Shown: one piece after another, positions 7,889-16,469 of the stretch
How positions within the stretch are numbered: the stretch's first letter is position 1
Layout of the letters: every line of letters starts with the position of its first letter
Assembly (NCBI RefSeq): GCF_033239625.1
Contig: NZ_BTCK01000009.1
Span: forward strand, 1-64,000
DNA length: 64,000 nucleotides
Reading direction: 5' to 3'
Source of the DNA: Paenibacillus_T sp033239625
Lineage (GTDB): Bacteria; Bacillota; Bacilli; Paenibacillales; Paenibacillaceae
Notes under the pieces: generated by a model
Databases searched by the model: none
The model's input: the letters and a program-made list of their open reading frames with translations, nothing else
Told to the model about the DNA's origin: nothing
Made by a program: the position numbers and the translations under genes

Positions 7889-8176
7889 CTACGTTGTCGG
7901 GTAGTCTTCCCACAGCTCAATCGCATTTCCATCCGGATCATAGATCTTGAATGACAGACCTGCATACTCGGACAACCTGCCTACCTGAATCCCCTTGTCG
8001 ATGAATTGCTGATAAAGCGCTCGAACATCCTCGTCCACCGTAAAACCGTAAGCGGCTTGATCGCCATTCGAATAGTTGATTTGAGACGTTAAGCCAGTTT
8101 CATTAGAATGAGAAACACGCGAATCCCCGTCCTCGACCGCAAATTCCAAACAAATCGGATCTTCAATAATTTGTAT
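7889..8176 (-). pseudogene. Truncated VOC (glyoxalase/bleomycin-resistance) protein
   Basis: The minus-strand frame gives the C-terminal two thirds of a vicinal-oxygen-chelate protein, ending with the typical metal-site strand (LSFKIYDPDGNAIELWED). The frame is closed by a stop at 8177-8179, only about ten codons before the region where a complete protein would still need roughly 30-40 N-terminal residues. The possible TTG starts give only half of the beta-alpha-beta-beta-beta pair. I therefore read it as a gene that lost its 5' end next to the gene starting at 8198. A genuine short variant is less likely. Confidence 0.6.
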
Positions 8177-8197
8177 TCAATTCAGGAGGCTGAACGA

Positions 8198-8578
8198 ATG
8201 ACAATGACGATACAACAGCGGTACGGTAGAGAGATTTGGAGACATATTCTTCATTCTGCAGTCGAACACAACCAATTGGTTACGAACCCAGATGATTTAA
8301 GCCCAGATACACCTACCGCTAATTTGTTTCCACCTGAAACAGACATCATTCGTTTTAAAGCTTTCATGGTGGACGTGTACAAATATGTCAATAAGTTAAC
8401 ATCCTCCAAGTACGAGATGACTTTCAGCATGGATAGCATATACGTTAATTTCGGCACCTTCAAAGATATATGGATTCACTTCATTCATCGATTGGAAATG
8501 GATGAGCGATATCCTGTAGAGGCAAAGCAACCGGATGCTGCAACAATGGGAGTCGTCGTTCCCTTCAGACGTAAATGA
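8198..8578 (+). CDS. Hypothetical protein, 126 aa
   Basis: Starts at the ATG at 8198, 8 nt after a full AGGAGG; the longer open frame from 8108 has no ribosome site. The product is soluble, with aromatic-rich helices (FKAFMVDVYKYVNKL, IWIHFIHRLEMDERY) and a C-terminal basic end (VVVPFRRK). No domain is recognised. It is followed by a strong terminator and seems to be a single-gene unit. The gene is real by start signal, codon use and terminator; its role is unknown. Confidence 0.65.
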   Translation: MTMTIQQRYGREIWRHILHSAVEHNQLVTNPDDLSPDTPTANLFPPETDIIRFKAFMVDVYKYVNKLTSSKYEMTFSMDSIYVNFGTFKDIWIHFIHRLEMDERYPVEAKQPDAATMGVVVPFRRK

Positions 8579-8591
8579 TAGCAAATAGAGG

Positions 8592-8623
8592 AGCTGAACA
8601 ATTTCAAATTGTGCAGCTTTTTT
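8592..8623 (+). terminator. Intrinsic terminator
   Basis: AGCTGAACAATTT and AAATTGTGCAGCT form a 13-bp stem (one A/G mismatch) with a single-base loop region, followed by six T. It ends the transcript of the preceding 126-aa gene. Confidence 0.85.
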
Positions 8624-8735
8624 ACTTTGTAAAGAACACAAGCGACTCCCGGCACATCGTACCTAAGAGCCGCTTGCAGGTTCTCGAGAGGCAATTGCCA
8701 CAAGTGCCTTTCCCTCGAGGGAGGTTCTATGCATT

Positions 8736-11060
8736 TTATACCGCGATATGTTTCTCTCTATACTGCCCCGGCGTAATCCCTTCGGCCTTACGGAACGAGC
8801 GGATAAAGTTCTGCGGATTGTTATACTGCAGCTTGGCTGCAATATCCTTGATCGGCATGTTCGTCTCCGCAAGCCATTTCTTCGCCATATTGAGGCGGTA
8901 CATCGCTAAGTACTCGCTGAACGAATAATTCGTCTCCTTGCGGAAGACGCCGCTCAAGTAGTTAGCGTTATAGTGCAGTGTTGCGGCACATTGCTCGAGC
9001 GTCAGATCCGTGTCGTAGTAGCGGCGCACTAACTCGATCATTTTCTCTGACAGGTTATGATACTGCGTGTTCTGCCTGTCATTCAGAATGCCGATGATCG
9101 GCTTGATGACGGTCGTCCAGAACCAATCCTCGATCTCGGCAACGATATGAAGATCGAGCATTTCCTCGAACAGAGAGTCATTGCCCTGATGGATCGCCTT
9201 CAGACTGATGCCGGATTCCTGCATCACAATCAACAGGTTGTTAAGCAGCCGGCTCATCGGAATCTGATACTCCTGCGGAGGCAGCTCGATCGTGAAGATC
9301 GCCTTCATCAACTGATTCAGCAGCGGTTTCGCTTTGTCTGGTTCAGTCAGCTTGATCGCATCCATCAGCTCGTTCTCCAGATGCGTCGGATAAGTTAGGT
9401 TAAGATAATGCTTACCCGAGCTGAAGCTTTCATACGGTACGATAATGCCTTCGCCAAGATGAATCCGATGCTTGAGCGCCTCCAGACCTTCGCGATAGGC
9501 GACTGCAATCGACGAGACCGAGTGGAAGGGGAGGCTGTGCCCGATACTAATATTCAAGCTCAGCACCGTCGCAATATGCTCCTGCACGCGTACCGCAAGG
9601 TCATTCAGACTGTCCTTGAACAACTTCAATTGTTCCGTCTCACTGCCAACAAGCGTAACGATCGTTCCATCGATAAAGACGGGATCGAGTCGATCATCGG
9701 CAGGGATAAGCTCTTGCAGCATATTGTGAACGGCGAACTGCAGCAGCTCCATGTCGCTCTTCTTATACCGCGTACCGTCTATGGAGTCGATCTGAACGTT
9801 CATAACGACCATGGTTTTCCATTGGGATAACTGCAGTCCATATCCGAATCGGATAAGCCGCTCCTCGACTTCGCTTTGCTTAATCGCCCCTTGGTAAGCC
9901 CGCATCAAGTCAAACAGCTTCACTTGCTGGAGATGCTGATTCGCCTCATCCTGCAGTCGTTCATTCGATTGGAACAAATGGTGCATATGCTCGCCGATGA
10001 CCTGGAACTCATTCGCAAGGCGGCGGCCGGAAGACATGTCATTCGAACGAAGACGAAGCTGCGTCAGCAGCCGCTCGATCGGCGAGTACATGCGGCGAGA
10101 GCTTAGCCAAGCAACGATAATCGAGATGATGAGCATGATGAAGCAGACAGTTGCGGTGTACATACCGATTTTGTTCGATTCGCTGGTCAGACTGGCAATC
10201 GATGTTGCGGACAGGTAGGTCCAATTGTTCAAATCCGAGCGATGATACGTTATGGCAAAATTGCTTCCGCTCAGCATCAAGCGAAGCTGCCCGTCTGCTG
10301 CATTCCACTTAGCAAAGTCCGCCAAGCCTGCATCCGCGGCAGGGTGGCCGATCAGCTTTGGATCAGGATGCAGCAGCAGAAGGCCTTTGCTGTCGATAAT
10401 AATAATGCTGTCCGATGCATCCGCCTCATCATCAAGCTGCACCATTTGCTGCAGGCTGCATACCGGAATGTTGGCAATTGCGGCACCATAATGCTCGAGG
10501 CCGGCAGACGGCCATTTCTTGATTAGACTGATGCTGTAATCACAAGAAGCCATATTCGTGTTTTCTTCGCTGTAGAACCATGTGGTTGGCGTCAGCTTCC
10601 AATCGGTATCGTCACTGCTATGAAGGAGTCCTGACAACTCAGGATAATGGTTATACTGCTCGAACGGATACAGCCCGGAGTTCTTCACCATCCAGTTGTA
10701 GCGTTCGTTCATAAGAATGACGTCCTCGACCTTCGTGTCGAACGACTGCATGTACCGAATTTCATTCTGAAGGTCGTTATACAGGGCAAAATCGCTTTCG
10801 GTCATCTTCTGCTTCATCGCCTTCTGGAAGACGGTGGAATGAATAACCTGATTTAGTGTTTGGTTGACAGTCATTAGCTTTTGCTCTACATTGGAGTTGA
10901 TTTGACGAATGAGCTGCTGCTTGCCACGATTCACATGAGACTGAATTTCATTCGACGATGTGAAGTAGGAGAAGATGCCAATGAATAATACCGGTAGTGT
11001 ACTTAACAGAAAACCGTATATCGTCAGCTTGCTCAGAAAAGTAAGCGATTTCAAGTTCAT
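8736..11060 (-). CDS. Membrane-bound Cache-sensor AraC-family regulator
   Basis: A one-piece sensor-regulator of about 774 aa. The N-terminus has a membrane helix (LTIYGFLLSTLPVLFIGIF), then about 250 residues outside the cell with a double-Cache-like pattern, then a second helix (ATVCFIMLIISIIVAWL) leading into a HAMP-like stretch. A central cytoplasmic part follows, and the C-terminal 100 residues are a double helix-turn-helix of AraC type (LTLEQCAATLHYNANYLSG, IKDIAAKLQYNNPQNFIRSF). Such proteins bind an oligosaccharide or loaded binding protein outside and activate the adjacent uptake operon. It is divergent from the lipoprotein genes with only about 70 bp between. I choose ATG 11060, which has AAGG 5 nt upstream. 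Confidence 0.88.
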   Translation of the reverse strand: MNLKSLTFLSKLTIYGFLLSTLPVLFIGIFSYFTSSNEIQSHVNRGKQQLIRQINSNVEQKLMTVNQTLNQVIHSTVFQKAMKQKMTESDFALYNDLQNEIRYMQSFDTKVEDVILMNERYNWMVKNSGLYPFEQYNHYPELSGLLHSSDDTDWKLTPTTWFYSEENTNMASCDYSISLIKKWPSAGLEHYGAAIANIPVCSLQQMVQLDDEADASDSIIIIDSKGLLLLHPDPKLIGHPAADAGLADFAKWNAADGQLRLMLSGSNFAITYHRSDLNNWTYLSATSIASLTSESNKIGMYTATVCFIMLIISIIVAWLSSRRMYSPIERLLTQLRLRSNDMSSGRRLANEFQVIGEHMHHLFQSNERLQDEANQHLQQVKLFDLMRAYQGAIKQSEVEERLIRFGYGLQLSQWKTMVVMNVQIDSIDGTRYKKSDMELLQFAVHNMLQELIPADDRLDPVFIDGTIVTLVGSETEQLKLFKDSLNDLAVRVQEHIATVLSLNISIGHSLPFHSVSSIAVAYREGLEALKHRIHLGEGIIVPYESFSSGKHYLNLTYPTHLENELMDAIKLTEPDKAKPLLNQLMKAIFTIELPPQEYQIPMSRLLNNLLIVMQESGISLKAIHQGNDSLFEEMLDLHIVAEIEDWFWTTVIKPIIGILNDRQNTQYHNLSEKMIELVRRYYDTDLTLEQCAATLHYNANYLSGVFRKETNYSFSEYLAMYRLNMAKKWLAETNMPIKDIAAKLQYNNPQNFIRSFRKAEGITPGQYREKHIAV

Positions 11061-11133
11061 CAGCACCTTGTCTAGAAAATGGTCAGATATGCAGTCCGAA
11101 ATTTATCCATTTGTGAATGACATTAATAAAATT

Positions 11134-12699
11134 ATGCCAGCATTTGTCTCCTGGAACAAGGGGGAATTAGGACGAATCAGACGGATTCGCTGGAACCAGG
11201 CGCGCAATCAGGCAGTGCTAACCGTCTGCTCGGCTAGTCTCTTGCTGGTTTCAACAGGCTGTGCAATGGGCCAAGGCAATGCCCCAACCGCTTCAGCAGC
11301 GGAGGATCGACCGACAATTTCGATCATGGCGCCGCTCCATTTTCCAAGCCCGCCGAGTAATGATATAATCGACCGCATCGAGCAACAAACCAATACCAAC
11401 GTTGAAATCACATGGGTGCCGGACGGCGTGTATTCGGACAAAATGGTCGCAGCGCTGACAACGAACTCGCTGAAAAAAGCAACTTTCGTGAAATTCACCG
11501 ACTATATCTACATGGCCGATACAATGCGTTCAGGCGTGTTCTGGGATATTGGTCCTTACTTGGATGAATTCGAGAACCTGCGTCATTTGGACCATAATAT
11601 CATGAAGCAAGCTTCCGTTGATGGTCATATCTACGGCTTATATACGGAACGACCTTCATCGCGGCAAGGTATTATTATTCGCCAAGATTGGCTGGAACAC
11701 CTTCATCTGAAGCCGCCGACGACCATCGATGAGCTGTATGAGGTGATTCGGCAATTTACGTATAACGATCCTGATGGCGATGGGGTCAAGAATACAATTG
11801 GACTAGCAGATCGGAATGATCTGGTGTATGGCGCATTCAAAACGTTGGGTTCTTACTTCGGCGCGCCGAACAATTGGCAGCTGCAGGATGGGAAGTTCGC
11901 AGCGGATTTCGAGACACAGGCTTACGTCGACACGATGGATTTCATGCGCAAACTGTATGAGGAGAAGCTGATCAACTCCGATTTTGCAGTGACGAGCAAA
12001 GATATTCAGCGCAACCTGCTGATCACAGGAAAAGCCGGCGTCTATATCGGCAGTATATCGGATGCGCAGCGCCTGTCGACGGAAACAGTAGCGGTCAATC
12101 CGAAAGCAACCTTCACACTCGTGAATCGGATCGAAGGACCGCAGGGCTATCGGATCTGGTCGATGCCGAATTACAATGGTTTGTATTTGTTCTCCAAGAA
12201 AGCAATTAAGACGGAGGATGAACTGCGGGAGATGCTGGCGTACTTCGACCGTTCGATGGAGAAGGATGTAGCGAACATGATGTTGTATGGTCTGGAAGGC
12301 CGACACTATGAAGAGCGAAGCGGGATGGCTTATTTACCTGAGTCTACAAGTGAGCTGAGGATTAGTGAGGTTAACGCGCTTTATACGCTCATGATTGCAG
12401 ATCTTAGTAATCCTAACGTCATGAAGGCGGCACAGAAGGAACCGTTAACGGAGTTGGCTGATCGGCTAGTAGCAGATAATGAGAAATTTCTAGTCAAAGA
12501 TCCATCGGTTAGCTTGCACTCGAAGACATACGATGAGCATGGACAGGAATTAAACAATATCATTACGGAGGCGACCTATAACTATATGCTTGGTCAGATC
12601 GACCTAGAAGGCTTTAAGAATGAGGTGGACAAATGGAAGCGCAGCGGCGGGACGAAGGTCATCGATGAGCTGCAGGAACAGTATGAAGGCATGCAATAA
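11134..12699 (+). CDS. Extracellular solute-binding lipoprotein (YtcQ/LplA-like), first copy
   Basis: A family 1 solute-binding protein of about 521 aa. A basic n-region (RIRRIRWNQARNQ), a hydrophobic core and the lipobox LVSTGC mark it as a lipoprotein anchored outside the membrane. The body is about 45% alike by eye to the second copy downstream, and both keep the segment IGLADRNDLVYGAF. A loop NDPDGDGVKNT has the spacing of a calcium-binding site. The start is uncertain: no good ribosome site precedes any ATG, and 11134 gives the most reasonable signal peptide. It is followed by a terminator, so it may be expressed apart from the permeases, perhaps as the partner of the Cache-AraC sensor. 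Confidence 0.85.
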   Translation: MPAFVSWNKGELGRIRRIRWNQARNQAVLTVCSASLLLVSTGCAMGQGNAPTASAAEDRPTISIMAPLHFPSPPSNDIIDRIEQQTNTNVEITWVPDGVYSDKMVAALTTNSLKKATFVKFTDYIYMADTMRSGVFWDIGPYLDEFENLRHLDHNIMKQASVDGHIYGLYTERPSSRQGIIIRQDWLEHLHLKPPTTIDELYEVIRQFTYNDPDGDGVKNTIGLADRNDLVYGAFKTLGSYFGAPNNWQLQDGKFAADFETQAYVDTMDFMRKLYEEKLINSDFAVTSKDIQRNLLITGKAGVYIGSISDAQRLSTETVAVNPKATFTLVNRIEGPQGYRIWSMPNYNGLYLFSKKAIKTEDELREMLAYFDRSMEKDVANMMLYGLEGRHYEERSGMAYLPESTSELRISEVNALYTLMIADLSNPNVMKAAQKEPLTELADRLVADNEKFLVKDPSVSLHSKTYDEHGQELNNIITEATYNYMLGQIDLEGFKNEVDKWKRSGGTKVIDELQEQYEGMQ

Positions 12700-12710
12700 G
12701 AACGAGATGA

Positions 12711-12744
12711 ACCCCTGTTGTGCGGATGCACAGCGGGGGTTTTT
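12711..12744 (+). terminator. Intrinsic terminator between the two binding-protein genes
   Basis: ACCCCTGTTGTGC and GCACAGCGGGGGT form the stem with a GGAT loop, followed by TTTTT. It separates the first binding-protein gene from the transporter operon. Confidence 0.85.
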
Positions 12745-12785
12745 CCATGAAGAGCAACTTAATTCCGCGTCATTACACCAATGCT

Positions 12786-12829
12786 CATTAGCTCACAATC
12801 CGCGCCGTTACAGGCTTTATGAGCTAATG
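12786..12829. promoter_or_regulatory. Perfect 10-bp inverted repeat upstream of the transporter operon
   Basis: CATTAGCTCA (12786-12795) and TGAGCTAATG (12820-12829) are exact reverse complements 24 nt apart. They lie about 80 nt ahead of the second binding-protein gene. They could be half-sites for the AraC-type regulator or an RNA stem in the leader. No clear promoter was identified between them and the gene. Confidence 0.4.
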
Positions 12830-12906
12830 ATTGTTTCGGTAACCGCAACCATCCTTTATCGTAGACCTTGCAACCAACCACAAACAAATTCGGAGGTCTA
12901 AGCGCA

Positions 12907-14469
12907 ATGAAGAGAAAATCTTTGTCCATTATGATGAGCGCAATGCTGTCCATCAGCGTATTCATGACAGCGTGCTCCAGTAAAACGGAAGACAAGCCAA
13001 GCGATGAGACGCAAGGTACGACGAAGACCGAAACAACGCAGACCGAACAAACAACAGACACGCCGAAAGCGGAAGAGCCGTTCCCGATTACAATTATGCT
13101 GCCGCTCAACATCGCAGAGACGCCGCCAGATGTCATTAAGAATGAAGTGGAGAAGCTGACAAACACAAAGCTGACGTATCAATTCTTCCCGGCTGATACG
13201 TATGAAGAGAAGCTGACGGCAACGTTCGCAACGGGTTCGCTGCCGCAAGTTACTTATTTGAAGAACCAAGCGACGTTCATGTCGATGAAGGAAGCGATCA
13301 AGGACGGTCAGTTCTGGGAGATCGGACCGCTGCTCGGCGAATTCCCGAACCTGAATAAGCTGAAACCGGAAATTCTGAATAATACGAAGGTGGACGACAA
13401 GCTGTACTCGCTTTATATCGGACGTCCGCTTGCTCGCCAAGGCATCATTTATCGCAAAGACTGGGCAGATGCACTCGGTTTGAAAGCGCCTGAAACAACG
13501 GAAGATCTGTACAACATGATGAAGGCGTTTACGGAAGGCGACCCTGACAAGAACGGCAATAACGATACGATGGGTTTGGCGGATCGTAATGACCTGATCT
13601 ACGGCGCATTCAAAACCGTTGCTTCCTGGTTCGGTACGCCGAACAACTGGGGCGACAAAGACGGCCAGCTGCTGCCGGAATTCATGTTCCCGCAATACGT
13701 CCAGGCGATGGATTACATTAAGAAAATTCATGACGAGAAGCTGATGAACCAAGACTTCCTCGCAACAAGTAAAACAGACCAAACGAGCTTGTTCACGAGC
13801 GGCAAAGCTGGCGTATACATCGGCAGCATGCAGGACGTCGATTCGCTCAATAAGGACCTGATCAAGAACGTCCCAACAGCAGTCGTGGAAACTGCGGCGT
13901 TGATCAAAGGACCTGAAGGTCAACAATCGACTTGGTCGATCCCTGGCTACAACAACGTCGTTCTGTTCCCGAAATCGGCGATCAAAGACGAAGCCGAACT
14001 GAAGAAGATTCTCGGGTTCTTCGACAAAATGATGACGCCAGAAGTAGCGAACGTCATGTACTGGGGCATCGAAGGCGTTCACTACACCGTTCAAGACGGC
14101 AAAGCGAAGGTTGCCGATGACAAAGAGAAGGTCGAACGCGAAGTTAAAGGCTACAAAGACAGCGTAATCGGCGAGCCTGAGACGAACGGCATGTACCAGC
14201 CGCTCAACACGCTGCCAGCACGTATCCATGCGGATTCGGAGCTGATTCCAGCCAATGAGAAAATCGCAATTGCTGACCCGACGGCAGCGCTTGATTCGGC
14301 TACATTCGCTGAGAAAGGCGGCCAGCTGCAAGAAATCATTACGGACGCAACTTACAAGTACATGTATGGCCAGATCGATCAAGCCGGCTTCGAGAAAGCG
14401 ATCGAAGATTGGAAGAGCCGCGGCGGCCAAGCAATGATCGACGAGTACAACGCATCGAACAAAAAGTGA
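12907..14469 (+). CDS. Extracellular solute-binding lipoprotein (YtcQ/LplA-like), second copy
   Basis: A 520-aa paralogue of the preceding binding protein. The signal sequence starts MKRKSLSIMM and ends at the lipobox FMTAC; a Thr/Glu-rich linker follows. The conserved body includes ITIMLPLN, LADRNDLIYGAFKT, the possible calcium loop GDPDKNGNND and SGKAGVYIGSM. GGAGG lies 10 nt before the ATG; the longer frame from 12868 has no site. It is probably the dedicated binding protein of the two permeases downstream, delivering an oligosaccharide. Its third codon positions are strongly G/C-biased, as in highly expressed genes. Confidence 0.92.
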   Translation: MKRKSLSIMMSAMLSISVFMTACSSKTEDKPSDETQGTTKTETTQTEQTTDTPKAEEPFPITIMLPLNIAETPPDVIKNEVEKLTNTKLTYQFFPADTYEEKLTATFATGSLPQVTYLKNQATFMSMKEAIKDGQFWEIGPLLGEFPNLNKLKPEILNNTKVDDKLYSLYIGRPLARQGIIYRKDWADALGLKAPETTEDLYNMMKAFTEGDPDKNGNNDTMGLADRNDLIYGAFKTVASWFGTPNNWGDKDGQLLPEFMFPQYVQAMDYIKKIHDEKLMNQDFLATSKTDQTSLFTSGKAGVYIGSMQDVDSLNKDLIKNVPTAVVETAALIKGPEGQQSTWSIPGYNNVVLFPKSAIKDEAELKKILGFFDKMMTPEVANVMYWGIEGVHYTVQDGKAKVADDKEKVEREVKGYKDSVIGEPETNGMYQPLNTLPARIHADSELIPANEKIAIADPTAALDSATFAEKGGQLQEIITDATYKYMYGQIDQAGFEKAIEDWKSRGGQAMIDEYNASNKK

Positions 14470-14521
14470 TCTCATTCAGTTCGTGCTTATAACAAATGAG
14501 TATCAATGATTAAAAATCGAC

Positions 14522-14545
14522 GGGCTGTTCGGCTTCGGACAGCCC
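14522..14545 (+). other. Intra-operon hairpin after the binding-protein gene
   Basis: GGGCTGT and ACAGCCC pair around a 10-nt loop, with no T-run. Hairpins placed here usually stabilise the upstream binding-protein message so that it exceeds permease message. Confidence 0.55.
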
Positions 14546-14581
14546 CGATCGCAAGCGAAACAACGTAAGAGGGGGATCAGC

Positions 14582-15541
14582 ATGGAACAAGTCGTTGAGA
14601 TGTCAGAGATGAAGCCGATGCCTCGCCGCGAACATGCGCTTGCCAAGCGTGTATGGCGTAACAAGTGGCTCTACGTCATGATCGCGCCTGGTGTCTTGTA
14701 TTTTCTTATTTTCAAATACTTCCCGATGTTCGGCCTCATTATCGCCTTCGAGGATTATAAGCCTTATCCCGGCAAAGGGATTACAGGCAGCGAATGGGTT
14801 GGACTCGAGCACTTCCGCAGACTTTTCACTGAGCCTGATTTTCTGAACATTTTGGGCAATACGCTGACCTTGTTTGCACTGAATCTAGTCTTCTTCTTCC
14901 CGATACCGATCATCTTATCTTTGATGCTGAATGAGGTTCGACTCTCGATATTTAAACGGACGTTCCAGACGCTCGTTTATCTGCCGCACTTCATGTCATG
15001 GGTTATTATCGTTTCGATCAGCTTCGTCATGCTGACGATGGACGGCGGCATTATCAACTCCTTGCTCGAATATTTCGGCTTCAACAAAATCAACTTCCTG
15101 CTTAGTCCCGACTGGTTCCGCCCGGTCTATATCCTTCAGGTCATATGGCGTGAAGCCGGATGGGGAACGATTATCTACCTGGCGGCGATCGCATCTATCG
15201 ATCCGCAGCTGTACGAAGCGGCGCGTATGGACGGTGCCGGACGGCTTCGCCAAATGTGGCATGTCACGCTTCCATCGATCCGCAGCGTCATCGTCGTACT
15301 GCTCATTCTGAAGATTGGCGATGTGCTGGAACTTGGCTTCGAACATGTCTATCTGCTGCTTAACTCGATGAACCGTGATGTGGCAGAGATCATTGATACG
15401 TATGTGTATACGGCGGGTTTGCGGCAAGGACAATTCAGCTACAGCGCAGCTATCGGACTATTCAAATCCGTTATCGGACTGGTACTTGTGCTGTTCGCGA
15501 ATCGCCTTGCGAAGCGTATGGGCGAAGAGGGTATCTATTAA
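14582..15541 (+). CDS. Sugar ABC transporter permease, LplB/YteP type
   Basis: A 319-aa inner-membrane permease. A short basic N-terminus is followed by six hydrophobic segments (LYVMIAPGVLYFLIFKYF first). The EAA loop that contacts the ATPase is YEAARMDGAGRLRQMWHVTLP-like, in the fifth cytoplasmic stretch. The MKNKWLY-type start and FPMFGLIIAFEDYKPY motif are characteristic of the LplB/YteP group, which carries complex oligosaccharides such as pectin fragments. No ATPase is encoded in the locus; these systems usually share a multi-sugar ATPase (MsmX type) made elsewhere. GGGGG lies about 6 nt before the ATG. Confidence 0.92.
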   Translation: MEQVVEMSEMKPMPRREHALAKRVWRNKWLYVMIAPGVLYFLIFKYFPMFGLIIAFEDYKPYPGKGITGSEWVGLEHFRRLFTEPDFLNILGNTLTLFALNLVFFFPIPIILSLMLNEVRLSIFKRTFQTLVYLPHFMSWVIIVSISFVMLTMDGGIINSLLEYFGFNKINFLLSPDWFRPVYILQVIWREAGWGTIIYLAAIASIDPQLYEAARMDGAGRLRQMWHVTLPSIRSVIVVLLILKIGDVLELGFEHVYLLLNSMNRDVAEIIDTYVYTAGLRQGQFSYSAAIGLFKSVIGLVLVLFANRLAKRMGEEGIY

Positions 15542-15571
15542 TCGTTATTATTTAATAAGGAGGCAACCATC

Positions 15572-16447
15572 ATGGTGGAAGATCGGACGTTCGGCAACCG
15601 AATGTTCAATGCGATCAACTATTTGCTGCTCACCGTGATCGCACTTATCACGATACTGCCGTTCATCCATATCGTGGCAGGCTCATTCACAACGAATGCG
15701 GAGCTTGCGGCGAAGCGATTCGTTCTGATCCCGACGCAGTGGAGCTTTGATGCGTACACGTTTATTTTCTCGACCAATACGATAATGCGGGCAATGGCTG
15801 TATCCGTCGGCATCACGTTATTCGGTACATTGTTCAGTATGCTCCTGACATCGCTTATGGCATATGGTCTCGCACGCAAGGACCTTGACGGCCGCCGTTT
15901 TCTTAACCTCTTCGTCGTCATTACGATGTTGTTCCATGGCGGTCTTATTCCAACCTTTATCGTTGTCAAAAATCTTGGGCTCATCAACAGCTACGCATCG
16001 TTGATTCTGCCCGCTGCGATCAGTGCGTTCAATATGATCATTCTGCGCAGCTTCTTCCAGAATATCCCCGACGGGCTGGAGGAATCCGCTCGCATCGATG
16101 GATGCAGCGATTTCGGCACGTTGTTCCGCATCGTACTGCCGTTATCGATGCCGGCGCTGGCTACGATCTCGCTTTTCTATGCGGTAACGTATTGGAATAC
16201 GTATTCGAACGCGATATTCTATCTGTCCGATAGCGACAAATGGCCGATCCAGGTACTGCTTCGTCAGATCGTCGTTCTCGCAAGCGGCTTCGAATCCGAT
16301 GCGAGCCTTGACAGTACCGTTCCGCCGCCGGATCAAGCGGTGAAGATGGCCGTTATCGTCGTCTCGACGCTGCCGATTCTGATCGTTTACCCGTTCTTGC
16401 AGAAGCATTTTGCGAAGGGCGCACTGGTAGGTTCAATTAAAGGATAA
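15572..16447 (+). CDS. Sugar ABC transporter permease, LplC/YtcP type
   Basis: The 291-aa second permease of the importer, with six predicted membrane segments starting at YLLLTVIALITILPFIHI. Its EAA loop reads LEESARIDGCSDFGTLF, followed by RIVLPLSMPALAT. It pairs with the preceding permease to form the channel. AAGGAGG lies about 9 nt before the ATG, and 30 nt separate it from the first permease gene. The family assignment is firm; substrate preference is inferred from the GH105 gene that follows. Confidence 0.92.
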   Translation: MVEDRTFGNRMFNAINYLLLTVIALITILPFIHIVAGSFTTNAELAAKRFVLIPTQWSFDAYTFIFSTNTIMRAMAVSVGITLFGTLFSMLLTSLMAYGLARKDLDGRRFLNLFVVITMLFHGGLIPTFIVVKNLGLINSYASLILPAAISAFNMIILRSFFQNIPDGLEESARIDGCSDFGTLFRIVLPLSMPALATISLFYAVTYWNTYSNAIFYLSDSDKWPIQVLLRQIVVLASGFESDASLDSTVPPPDQAVKMAVIVVSTLPILIVYPFLQKHFAKGALVGSIKG

Positions 16448-16469
16448 CGAGAGATGGAGAGGAACTTCT

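Noticed and set aside
10975..11133. Upstream extension of the first binding-protein frame into the divergent AraC gene
   Set aside because: The added residues precede the signal peptide and overlap the 5' end of the regulator gene; no ribosome site supports them.
12898..14475. Antisense open frame of 525 codons opposite the second binding-protein gene
   Set aside because: It arises from the strong third-position bias of the sense gene. It has no ribosome site, domain or signal of its own, and the sense strand encodes a clear lipoprotein.
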